This document shows, piece after piece, positions 1 to 5,042 of a DNA stretch of 5,042 bases; position 1 is the stretch's first letter, and every line of letters starts with the position of its first letter. The translations under genes were made by a program, and so were the position numbers. The stretch covers positions 1 to 5,042 of the forward strand of contig CAZWTU010000115.1 in assembly GCA_964637035.1 (NCBI GenBank), read 5' to 3'. Under the pieces are notes generated by a model. The model worked only from the letters and a program-made list of their open reading frames with translations. It was not told the origin of the DNA and made no database searches. This DNA is from CAZMMV01 sp964637035 (GTDB lineage: Bacteria; Bacillota; Clostridia; Tissierellales; Tissierellaceae).

Positions 1-84
1 AATCATGTGTTACATTTACTTCAAAGTTTCTTACACTATTTAGTTGTCTAGGTTCTGCGTCTCCCCTTTCGAGGCGACTTTTAA
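1..84 (-). promoter_or_regulatory. Leader of a stable-RNA (probably 16S rRNA) operon, cut by window edge
   Basis: This is the transcribed stretch after the last of three promoters, reading toward position 1. It opens with a hairpin at 78-59: an 8-bp stem with one mismatch and one G-T pair, closed by a GAAA tetraloop (70-67). Then comes a segment at 55-36, GAACCTAGACAACTAAATAG, which resembles the boxA-like stretch found ahead of Bacillota 16S genes (TTCTTTGAAAACTAAA type). A second similar piece, CTTTGAAGTAAATG, begins at 26. No mature rRNA sequence is visible in the window, so the 16S gene is inferred to start beyond position 1. Placement directly downstream of lysS is a common arrangement in low-GC Gram-positive genomes. 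A tRNA cluster is the main alternative. Confidence 0.72.
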
Positions 85-113
85 AGTATAACAAATCTTT
101 TCTTTGTTGTCAA
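85..113 (-). promoter_or_regulatory. Sigma-A promoter P3, nearest to the rRNA-type leader
   Basis: The -35 is TTGACA (113-108), the spacer is exactly 17 bases, and the -10 is TATACT (90-85). The sequence just upstream of the -35 (about 116-150) is almost all A and T and could act as an UP element. The likely first transcribed base is G78, six bases after the -10. A G start is typical of Bacillota rRNA promoters, which respond to the GTP pool; that regulatory point is family knowledge and is not shown here. The leader hairpin begins right at this base. Confidence 0.87.
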
Positions 114-172
114 CCTTTAGTTTAAATTTATTTGGAATAATTTTAAAAATGTTTTCAAGGCCAACTCTTATT

Positions 173-201
173 ATGATACTATCATTAACTTCCAAAGTCA
201 A
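173..201 (-). promoter_or_regulatory. Sigma-A promoter P2 of the tandem array
   Basis: The -35 is TTGACT (201-196), the spacer is 17 bases, and the -10 is TATCAT (178-173). It has the weakest -10 of the three. An A/T-rich stretch with phased runs of A and T (about 203-225) precedes the -35. Downstream, at about 161-150, the text CCTTGAAAACAT looks like a boxA-type leader piece, so a transcript from here may carry its own antitermination-like element; that is inference. Confidence 0.72.
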
Positions 202-264
202 GACTTATTTAAAAACTTTCACTTTCTAGTTTGACGAAAATCAGTAGTTTTTGACTGGAAAACA

Positions 265-293
265 AGTATACCATATTTTTTTATCTTAGTCAA
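265..293 (-). promoter_or_regulatory. Sigma-A promoter P1, farthest upstream of the tandem array
   Basis: The -35 is TTGACT (293-288), the spacer is 17 bases, and the -10 is TATACT (270-265), the same -10 as P3. A/T-rich DNA with A runs lies immediately upstream (294-320). It is the first promoter after the lysS terminator, so transcription from here would run through P2 and P3 into the leader. Three promoters in a row with identical spacer length is the layout expected for a strongly expressed rRNA operon. Confidence 0.8.
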
Positions 294-386
294 ATATTAA
301 TTTTTAAGCTTTTGCTAAATTTCTTAAGTATACTTCTCTTACAGTTTTACCTATAGACCTAATTATTATGCATAATTCTTTTATAG

Positions 387-426
387 ATAAAAATAAAGCT
401 GTAGAATTTTTTCTACAGCTTTATTT
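387..426 (-). terminator. Strong intrinsic terminator of greA-lysS
   Basis: There is a perfect 16-bp inverted repeat: 391-406 pairs with 411-426 around a 4-base loop (407-410). It lies 30 bases past the lysS stop codon. On the minus strand the 3' arm ends in TTTATTT followed by TTATC, which gives the U-rich tail. The plus strand also ends in a run of T (424-430), so the element could stop transcription from both directions, although no plus-strand gene is seen arriving here. It insulates lysS from the downstream triple promoter. Confidence 0.92.
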
Positions 427-456
427 TTTTCTATTCATATTTAATTTCTATCCTGC

Positions 457-1935
457 TTACTCGTCCATAGGTTTCATAGTAGGGAAAAGTAATATATCCC
501 TAATACTAGGTTGGTTTGTAAGTAGTATTATCATTCTATCAATACCTATTCCCAAGCCACCTGTTGGTGGAAGACCTACTTCTATTGCATTTATAAAATC
601 ATTATCCATAGGATGAGCTTCATGGTCGCCAGCGGCTTTTTGCTTTACTTGAGCTTCAAATCTTTCCCTTTGGTCTATAGGGTCATTTAACTCGGAAAAA
701 GCATTTGCTAATTCCCATGTATTCACAAAGGCTTCAAATCTATTAGTCTTTCTAGGATCATCTGGATTTCTTTTAGCAAGAGGCGACACCTCTACTGGAT
801 GACCAGTAATAAATGTAGGTTGAACTAAATGCTCTTCGCAGAACTCTTCAAACATTTCAGAAATAATATGTCCCCTTGTCATTCCTGGTGTTACTTCTAA
901 GCCTTTAGCTTTAGCTACGTTTATAGCTTCCTCATCAGTATCTATTTCTCCAAAATCAACACCTACATATCTTTTTACTGCCTCTTCCATATCTAACCTT
1001 ATCCATGGGGGTGCTAATTCAATTTCTCTTCCTTGGTAGTTGATCTTTGTACTGCCTAATGTTTTCTCAGCAACAAATGCAAAAAGATTTTCTGTAAGTC
1101 TCATCATTTCCTCATAGTCAACATAGGCCTGATATAACTCTATATTTGTAAATTCAGGATTGTGCCTAGGGCTCATTCCTTCATTTCTAAACATTTTTCC
1201 CATTTCATATACTTTTTCAAATCCACCAACTATAAGTCTCTTTAAGTAAAGTTCGTTTGCTATTCTAAGATACATATCCAGATCTAATGTATTGTGATGA
1301 GTTTCGAATGGTCTGGCATTAGCACCACCAGCTACAGAACTTAATATAGGAGTCTCAACTTCTAAAAATCCTCTTTCATCAAGATATTCTCTTACAGCCT
1401 TAATGATTTTAGATCTTAAAATAAAAGTCTCTTTTACTTCTGGATTAACTATTAAGTCTACATATCTTTGTCTATATCTTAAGTCTTGATCCTTTAATCC
1501 ATGGAACTTTTCAGGTAATATTTGAAGGGATTTACTCATTATAACAAGGTCTGTTGCCCTTATGGAAACTTCCCCAGTCTTTGTCTTGAAAACCTCTCCC
1601 TCTACTCCTATTATATCTCCTATATCTAATAATGATAAATCATTATAATTATCTTCCCCAATATTATCTAACTTTACAAAAGCTTGTATTCTTCCTACAC
1701 TATCTTGCAAATCAATAAAGCTTACTTTTCCATGGCCTCGTCTAAACATTACTCTTCCCGCAACAGAAACTTTTTCTCCTTCTAGATTTTCAAAGTTTTC
1801 TTTGATAGTTCCACTATGGTGAGTATAGTCATATTTTTCTACTAAAAAAGGATCTTTCCCTTTTTCTATTAATTCATTTAACTTTTCTCTTCGCATAAGC
1901 AACATTTCGTTTAAATTTAATTCCGTATCTCCCAC
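457..1935 (-). CDS. lysS: Lysyl-tRNA synthetase, class II
   Basis: A cytoplasmic enzyme that joins lysine to tRNA-Lys using ATP. The 492-residue length is normal for bacterial LysS (about 490-505). Residues about 54-135 form the N-terminal OB-fold anticodon-binding domain (VSVAGRVMFRRGHGKVSFID). The class II catalytic core follows: motif 1 near 183-196 (YLDERGFLEVETPI), the LysRS-typical GGANARPFETHHN at 203-215, motif 2 at 246-265 (GKMFRNEGMSPRHNPEFTNI) and motif 3 at 459-470 (GGLGIGIDRMII), which carries the conserved arginine that binds ATP. The start is GTG at 1935, chosen because AGGAGGG (1948-1942) sits 6 bases upstream. An in-frame ATG at residue 11 lacks such a site. The gene follows greA by 29 bases and shares its promoter. 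No T-box leader is present, so tRNA-sensing control is not indicated. All key motifs are intact. Confidence 0.98.
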   Translation of the reverse strand: MGDTELNLNEMLLMRREKLNELIEKGKDPFLVEKYDYTHHSGTIKENFENLEGEKVSVAGRVMFRRGHGKVSFIDLQDSVGRIQAFVKLDNIGEDNYNDLSLLDIGDIIGVEGEVFKTKTGEVSIRATDLVIMSKSLQILPEKFHGLKDQDLRYRQRYVDLIVNPEVKETFILRSKIIKAVREYLDERGFLEVETPILSSVAGGANARPFETHHNTLDLDMYLRIANELYLKRLIVGGFEKVYEMGKMFRNEGMSPRHNPEFTNIELYQAYVDYEEMMRLTENLFAFVAEKTLGSTKINYQGREIELAPPWIRLDMEEAVKRYVGVDFGEIDTDEEAINVAKAKGLEVTPGMTRGHIISEMFEEFCEEHLVQPTFITGHPVEVSPLAKRNPDDPRKTNRFEAFVNTWELANAFSELNDPIDQRERFEAQVKQKAAGDHEAHPMDNDFINAIEVGLPPTGGLGIGIDRMIILLTNQPSIRDILLFPTMKPMDE

Positions 1936-1964
1936 TAATTTCCCTCCTAAGTTTATAAAGCCTT

Positions 1965-2441
1965 CTATCTAGTAATATTTAATATCTCGTATTGTATAAT
2001 TCCATCTGGTGTAGAAACATCTATCAAATCTCCTACTTTATGCCCTAGCAAGGATGAGCCTACGGGTGATTCATTAGATATTATTCCATTATAGGGATCT
2101 GCTTCTGCCGAACCTACTATTTTTAATTCCATTTCTTCATCATATTTTAAATCCTTTACCAATACTTTACACCCGATGCTTACAACATCTGTTTTAATAT
2201 CCTTTTCATCTATCACTCTTGCATTCCTTAGCATGGCCTCATGTTTAGCGATACGACTTTCTAATTGTGCCTGCTCATTTTTTGCTTCATCATACTCTGA
2301 GTTTTCGGATATATCGCCAAAGTCTAAAGCAATTTTTATTCTTTCTGCTATTTCTTTTCTTTTAACAGTTTTTAAAATATCTAATTCGTCTTCTATTTTT
2401 TTTAGCCCCTCTAGTGTTAAAAAAACTTCCTTCTCTACCAT
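1965..2441 (-). CDS. greA: Transcription elongation (transcript cleavage) factor GreA
   Basis: GreA enters the secondary channel of RNA polymerase and stimulates cleavage of the backtracked RNA 3' end, rescuing stalled complexes. The protein is 158 residues, the same length as E. coli GreA. Residues about 1-77 form the N-terminal coiled coil; its tip holds the acidic motif DFGDISENSEYDEAK (40-54), with D43 and E46 as the residues expected to hold the catalytic metal. Residues about 80-158 form the FKBP-like polymerase-binding domain, including the family signature ISNESPVGSSLLGHKVGD (121-138). Short basic stretches and the tip acidic pair argue for GreA and against the anti-cleavage paralogue Gfh1. 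The start is ATG at 2441, preceded by a purine-rich ribosome site (GGGAGAGGGG) 4 bases away. It is the first gene of a two-gene unit with lysS. Confidence 0.97.
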   Translation of the reverse strand: MVEKEVFLTLEGLKKIEDELDILKTVKRKEIAERIKIALDFGDISENSEYDEAKNEQAQLESRIAKHEAMLRNARVIDEKDIKTDVVSIGCKVLVKDLKYDEEMELKIVGSAEADPYNGIISNESPVGSSLLGHKVGDLIDVSTPDGIIQYEILNITR

Positions 2442-2546
2442 TTTCCCCTCTCCCTTTCGTTACAACAATTATATTTAAAGTTTGCTTAGATTCAATAAAG
2501 TTTTGTTCCCCCGTTTTCATACACTATAAAATATTATATAAAAAAT
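2442..2546 (-). promoter_or_regulatory. greA-lysS 5' untranslated leader
   Basis: A start about 6 bases past the -10 of the upstream promoter gives a leader of roughly 98 bases before the greA ATG. It is A/T-rich, contains two copies of the octamer AAACTTTA, and ends in the greA ribosome site. I find no stable hairpin, T-box or recognisable riboswitch. An ATG at 2520 opens a frame overlapping greA in another register but has no ribosome site. Confidence 0.5.
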
Positions 2547-2575
2547 ATTATATTCAAGGCAAGGCATATTGTCAA
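2547..2575 (-). promoter_or_regulatory. Perfect-consensus sigma-A promoter for greA-lysS
   Basis: The -35 is TTGACA (2575-2570), the spacer is exactly 17 bases (2569-2553), and the -10 is TATAAT (2552-2547). Both hexamers match consensus at every base, which is rare in natural promoters. The -35 begins four bases after the stop codon of the preceding gene. A second, weaker promoter overlaps it: TTGCCT (2562-2557), an 18-base spacer and TATAAT (2538-2533). This promoter makes greA-lysS independent of the dusB-side transcript, although no terminator separates the two, so read-through may add to it. Confidence 0.88.
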
Positions 2576-2579
2576 GTCT

Positions 2580-3494
2580 CTAAAACTTTCCCTTGATTTT
2601 TATAAATAAATCTATATATTCTTCAAAGATATAATAATTATTATCTGCAGTAATTACATACTTTGGTTTAATATTATCTATGCTTTCCCCTAACACAAAT
2701 TCAATCATTCCTGTGTCTACTACACTATTTAACCATTTAGATTTCTTAATATTCATATCCTTCAAATCATATCCATAATCTTTTATTGCCTGTGATTTAC
2801 CTTTATTAGTGGTAAAGTCAAATATAATCGAGTTCTGTTTTGTATTTAATTTTTCTAAATTTAACTCATCTAAATAATTAATTATAATGTTATAATTTTC
2901 TATAATATTATGATAATTTTTAGCATTGAAAATAGAAAGACCTATTTCTTCTAAGATAAACTGGTATAATTCCTCTCCCACTTCTTCATCCAAACCATAA
3001 ACAGTTATAAAACTAATTTCTTTAGCTACTTGTTTTATCATGTTTTTTGCTTTTTCAAAATCATTGCATAGAATAAGAACTTCCTTGTTTTTTAAATCTT
3101 CATTTAGGATAGAAAAAATCTTTTTTATTGCAAAGGACAAATCAGTTAATCTATTAAATTCCCCACTCTCTGTAAATAATTTTACATCCCTCTTTAGTTT
3201 GTTCAAAACTTTAATGTCTAAATTTTCATATCCCTCAATGAATATTCTTTCACAATTTTCATTTTTTATCTCTTCTATAGACTTAATAAAATTATTTAGG
3301 TCATCTTCCTTATTAAAGTCTATAGACTTTAAATTTATAGCACCAATCTCCCCTATTACCACGTCTCTAGCTTTGATTTTTTCAATTATAATAGGTTTAA
3401 ACTTTGGTAAAAACACTGATGGAATATACTTTTTAAGTCCTATCTTGTAATAGTCTAAATACTTATCTTTATCTATAATATATAAAAATCTAAT
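2580..3494 (-). CDS. Unrecognised conserved-looking protein, possible Rossmann-like fold
   Basis: I do not recognise this family. The open frame runs unbroken from a stop at 3518-3516 to TAG at 2580. The first GTG is at 3416 (278 residues), but it has no ribosome site. Upstream the frame stays protein-like (FLYIIDKDKYLDYYKIGLKK), and AGGAAGGGGG (3510-3501) sits 6 bases before an in-frame ATT at 3494. I therefore favour an ATT start giving 304 residues; conservative callers would use 3416. The protein is rich in Lys, Ile, Asn and Glu and has no signal peptide, transmembrane helix or cysteine cluster, so it is probably cytoplasmic. Near residues 138-167 (long numbering) the pattern KEVLILCNDFEKAKNMI then ISFITVYG looks like a beta-alpha-beta unit. 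SIIFDFTTNKGKSQ (222-235) resembles a later strand. No GxGxxG motif is present, so nucleotide binding is unproven. It follows dusB by 60 bases and probably shares its transcript. Confidence 0.72.
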   Translation of the reverse strand: MRFLYIIDKDKYLDYYKIGLKKYIPSVFLPKFKPIIIEKIKARDVVIGEIGAINLKSIDFNKEDDLNNFIKSIEEIKNENCERIFIEGYENLDIKVLNKLKRDVKLFTESGEFNRLTDLSFAIKKIFSILNEDLKNKEVLILCNDFEKAKNMIKQVAKEISFITVYGLDEEVGEELYQFILEEIGLSIFNAKNYHNIIENYNIIINYLDELNLEKLNTKQNSIIFDFTTNKGKSQAIKDYGYDLKDMNIKKSKWLNSVVDTGMIEFVLGESIDNIKPKYVITADNNYYIFEEYIDLFIKIKGKF

Positions 3495-3510
3495 GATTAT
3501 CCCCCTTCCT
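3492..3510 (-). promoter_or_regulatory. Ribosome site and probable ATT start codon of the unknown gene
   Basis: The purine run AGGAAGGGGG (3510-3501) can pair with the 16S tail, with a G-U pair in the centre of the GGGGG. Six bases later is ATT (3494-3492), in frame with the long open frame. No ATG, GTG or TTG lies in that frame between here and GTG at 3416, 78 bases further on. ATC (3497) and ATA (3500) are also in frame but too close to the site. ATT starts are rare; the best-known case is infC. Confidence 0.58.
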
Positions 3511-3554
3511 GATTTTTATCTAATTATATGACATAGATACATGATTAATTACCA

Positions 3555-4526
3555 TTATTCAATATATAAATTTAAGAAGTCCTGGAGAACACCTTTCATT
3601 TCCTGTTTACTATCTATCTTATTTATCTTGTTTTTAATTTCATTTGAATTTTTTAGACCCTTTAAATACCAAGCTATATGTTTTCTCATTTCCCTTACAC
3701 CTACTTTTTCACCTTTAATGCTACATACAAGATCTAAGTGCTTTATACATGTACTTATTTTTTCGTCTATAGTTGGTTCCTTATCTTCTCTTCCTTCCAA
3801 TAGTGACAATATTCTTTTGAAAATCCAAGGGTTACCTTGAGACCCTCTCCCTATGGCAATACCATCGCAATTAGTATACTCAAGCATCTTGATACCATCA
3901 CTAGGTTGAAAAATATCCCCATTTCCTATTACAGGAATAGAGACATTTTCTTTTGTTTTCTTTATAAAATCCCAGTCTGCCTCTCCAGAATAAAACATAT
4001 CCCTAGTTCTTCCATGAATAGTAAGTGCAGCTATTCCCTCTTCTTCACCTATTTTCCCTATTTCAATCCCATTTATATTATTGTGGTCCCATCCCATTCT
4101 AATTTTAAGTGTTACTGGCTTTGTTGAGGCCTTAACTACTTCCCTTATTACATTCCTAGCTAATTTAGGACTTTTCATTAAGGCGCTTCCATCGCCATTT
4201 TTTACAATTTTTGGCGCAGGGCACCCCATATTTATATCTATAAGATCTATATCATCTCTATTATTAAGGTAATGAGTAACCACGTATCCCATTACATCTG
4301 GATCCGATCCGAATATCTGAAGGGCTACTGGTCTTTCCTTAGAATCTACTTTTAGTAATCTACTTGTTCCTTCATCTTTGTAGTAAATACCTTTACTACT
4401 TATCATCTCAGAGAATACTAATCCAGCCCCCATTTCCTTACACAAAATCCTAAAGGCTAAATCAGTAACCCCTGCCATAGGTGCTAGAAATACATTATTT
4501 TTTAGTTTTAGATCTCCAATTTTCAT
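3555..4526 (-). CDS. dusB: tRNA-dihydrouridine synthase (DusB-type)
   Basis: An FMN-dependent enzyme that reduces specific uridines in the tRNA D-loop to dihydrouridine, using NADPH. It is 323 residues, normal for the Dus family. An N-terminal TIM barrel (about 1-240) carries LAPMAGVTD (14-22, FMN contact), the catalytic-cysteine motif INMGCPAPKIVKNGDGSALM (98-117, with C102 as the expected proton donor), HGRTRDMFYSGEADW (161-175), IGNGDI (200-205) and IAIGRGSQGNPWIF (223-236) for the FMN phosphate. A C-terminal helical tRNA-binding domain includes VREMRKHIAWYLKGL (267-281). The start is ATG at 4526, with AGAGG (4537-4533) six bases upstream. The DusB assignment, as opposed to another Dus subgroup, rests on the motif pattern and the coaX/greA neighbourhood common in Clostridia. 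It follows coaX by 39 bases. Confidence 0.95.
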   Translation of the reverse strand: MKIGDLKLKNNVFLAPMAGVTDLAFRILCKEMGAGLVFSEMISSKGIYYKDEGTSRLLKVDSKERPVALQIFGSDPDVMGYVVTHYLNNRDDIDLIDINMGCPAPKIVKNGDGSALMKSPKLARNVIREVVKASTKPVTLKIRMGWDHNNINGIEIGKIGEEEGIAALTIHGRTRDMFYSGEADWDFIKKTKENVSIPVIGNGDIFQPSDGIKMLEYTNCDGIAIGRGSQGNPWIFKRILSLLEGREDKEPTIDEKISTCIKHLDLVCSIKGEKVGVREMRKHIAWYLKGLKNSNEIKNKINKIDSKQEMKGVLQDFLNLYIE

Positions 4527-4540
4527 AGGCCACCTCTAAT

Positions 4541-4571
4541 TTTAAAGGTAAGTGGCTTTAGCCACTTACCT
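4541..4571 (-). terminator. Hairpin straddling the coaX stop codon, weak terminator or processing site
   Basis: An 11-bp perfect stem (4546-4556 with 4561-4571) with a 4-base loop lies between coaX and dusB. The coaX TAA (4568-4566) is inside the stem. On the minus strand the stem is followed by TTTAAAATTAG, which has only a short T run, so full intrinsic termination is doubtful. The dusB ribosome site starts just 8 bases later. It may be a partial terminator, a message-stabilising 3' end or a processing signal. Confidence 0.5.
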
Positions 4572-5042
4572 ATTTCTATCATGAATTATTTTTAATCCTT
4601 CTAAGGTTAAAAACTTATCTATTTTTTCAATATATCTGCTTTCAGAAGCTATTAATGTAGAAAATCCACCTGTTCCAATTACATGGACTTTATCTCCATT
4701 GACATCCATTTCTTCAATTATTTTTTCAATAATATAGTCTATCATACCTATATATCCATTTACCAATCCAGATTGTATACTATTTGTTGTGTTTTTACCT
4801 ATAACCTTATCGGGTTTTAAAATTTCAACCTTAGGTAGTTTTGCAGTTCTTAAGAATAATGCCTCTGAAGATATGGTAATTCCAGGTGATATAACACCGC
4901 CAAGATAATCTCCTTCTACAGAAACTACACAAAAAGTAATGGCTGTTCCTACGTCTACTATAATCAAAGGTCCACCATATTTTTCATAAGCAGCAATAGC
5001 ATTTACTATTCTATCTGCACCAACTTCCCTAGGATTATCATA
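4566..5042 (-). CDS. coaX: Type III pantothenate kinase, C-terminal part (5' end outside window)
   Basis: CoaX phosphorylates pantothenate in the first committed step of coenzyme A synthesis. The frame is open to the window edge, giving 158 residues of an expected total of about 255; roughly the first 100, including the N-terminal phosphate-binding DxGNT motif, are missing. Near the edge it reads NPREVGADRIVNAIAAYEKY, the family's most characteristic motif, whose GADR aspartate is the expected catalytic base. Next come LIIVDVGTAITFC (usual form DFGTATTF) and YLGGVISPGITISSEAL, then IGTGGFSTLI and a typical C-terminal end (FLTLEGLKIIHDRN). An internal TTG at 4967 could be mistaken for a start, but the GADR motif lies upstream of it and shows the gene continues. 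It is unrelated to CoaA and CoaW kinases. The stop is TAA at 4568-4566, 39 bases before dusB. Confidence 0.96.
   Translation of the reverse strand, partial: YDNPREVGADRIVNAIAAYEKYGGPLIIVDVGTAITFCVVSVEGDYLGGVISPGITISSEALFLRTAKLPKVEILKPDKVIGKNTTNSIQSGLVNGYIGMIDYIIEKIIEEMDVNGDKVHVIGTGGFSTLIASESRYIEKIDKFLTLEGLKIIHDRNR

Noticed and set aside
251..279. Plus-strand TTGACT followed 17 bases later by TATTTT
   Set aside because: The -10 is poor, the site lies inside the opposite-strand P1 region, and no plus-strand gene follows.
327..332. Another minus-strand TATACT that could be a fourth promoter
   Set aside because: Spacings of 16-18 bases give TATAGG-like sequences and no usable -35. The hexamer is part of the palindrome AAGTATACTT (326-335).
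368..616. Plus-strand open frame of 82 codons
   Set aside because: It runs through the terminator hairpin and antisense to the conserved C-terminus of lysS, has no ribosome site, and its protein is an AT-rich hydrophobic artefact.
1936..1964. T-box or lysine riboswitch controlling lysS
   Set aside because: The gap after greA is only 29 bases and holds just the ribosome site. The greA leader also lacks the conserved T-box core.
2376..2520. Minus-strand upstream open frame starting at ATG 2520 and overlapping greA
   Set aside because: It lacks a ribosome site, is in a different frame from greA, and its product (MKTGEQNFIESK start) shows no recognisable feature.
2527..2552. AT-rich direct repeat (two copies of ATATAATATTTT) as an origin or transposon end
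   Set aside because: It is explained by the two overlapping -10 regions, and no matching partner repeat or transposase is present.
3040..3450. Plus-strand 136-codon open frame, and similar plus frames opposite greA and dusB
   Set aside because: They are antisense to genes with clear motifs or ribosome sites, rich in Phe, Ser and Leu as expected for reversed AT-rich coding sequence, and have no ribosome sites.
3523..3528. TATAAT ahead of the unknown gene as a dedicated promoter
   Set aside because: The -10 is perfect, but every allowed spacing gives an A/T-only -35 with no TTGAC match and there is no extended -10 TG. Chance is likely in DNA this AT-rich.
4566..4967. coaX as a short complete gene starting at TTG 4967
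   Set aside because: The frame continues upstream with the invariant GADR motif to the window edge, so the TTG is an internal leucine codon.

Overview
The window is strongly AT-rich. All five protein-coding genes lie on the minus strand, most have purine-rich Shine-Dalgarno sites, and rare start codons occur (GTG for lysS, apparently ATT for one gene). The gene content and protein style suggest a low-GC Bacillota, most likely a member of the Clostridia or Tissierellia. That placement is inferred from sequence style and gene order, not from a search.

Read in the direction of transcription (high to low coordinates), the order is: coaX (type III pantothenate kinase, cut by the window edge at 5042), dusB (tRNA dihydrouridine synthase), an unrecognised protein of about 300 residues, greA (transcript cleavage factor), lysS (lysyl-tRNA synthetase), a strong hairpin terminator, and then about 390 bases without a protein gene. 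That last stretch holds three tandem sigma-A promoters and the start of a stable-RNA leader running off the window at position 1. It is very probably the promoter region of an rRNA operon whose 16S gene starts outside the window.

Transcription appears to have at least three blocks. Block one is coaX-dusB-unknown, closely spaced and in one direction, with an 11-bp hairpin straddling the coaX stop codon that could reduce or process the message before dusB. Block two is greA-lysS, driven by a promoter that matches TTGACA-N17-TATAAT perfectly and starts just after the stop codon of the unknown gene; it ends at the 16-bp hairpin downstream of lysS. Block three is the rRNA-type unit with three promoters spaced about 90 bp apart.

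The genes share a general theme of growth and translation: cofactor A synthesis, tRNA modification, RNA polymerase rescue, lysine charging of tRNA and ribosome production. I see no mobile element, CRISPR array, tRNA gene, phage gene or defence system. The least ordinary items are the unknown protein between dusB and greA with its apparent non-canonical ATT start, the perfect-consensus greA promoter, and the evenly spaced triple promoter array.
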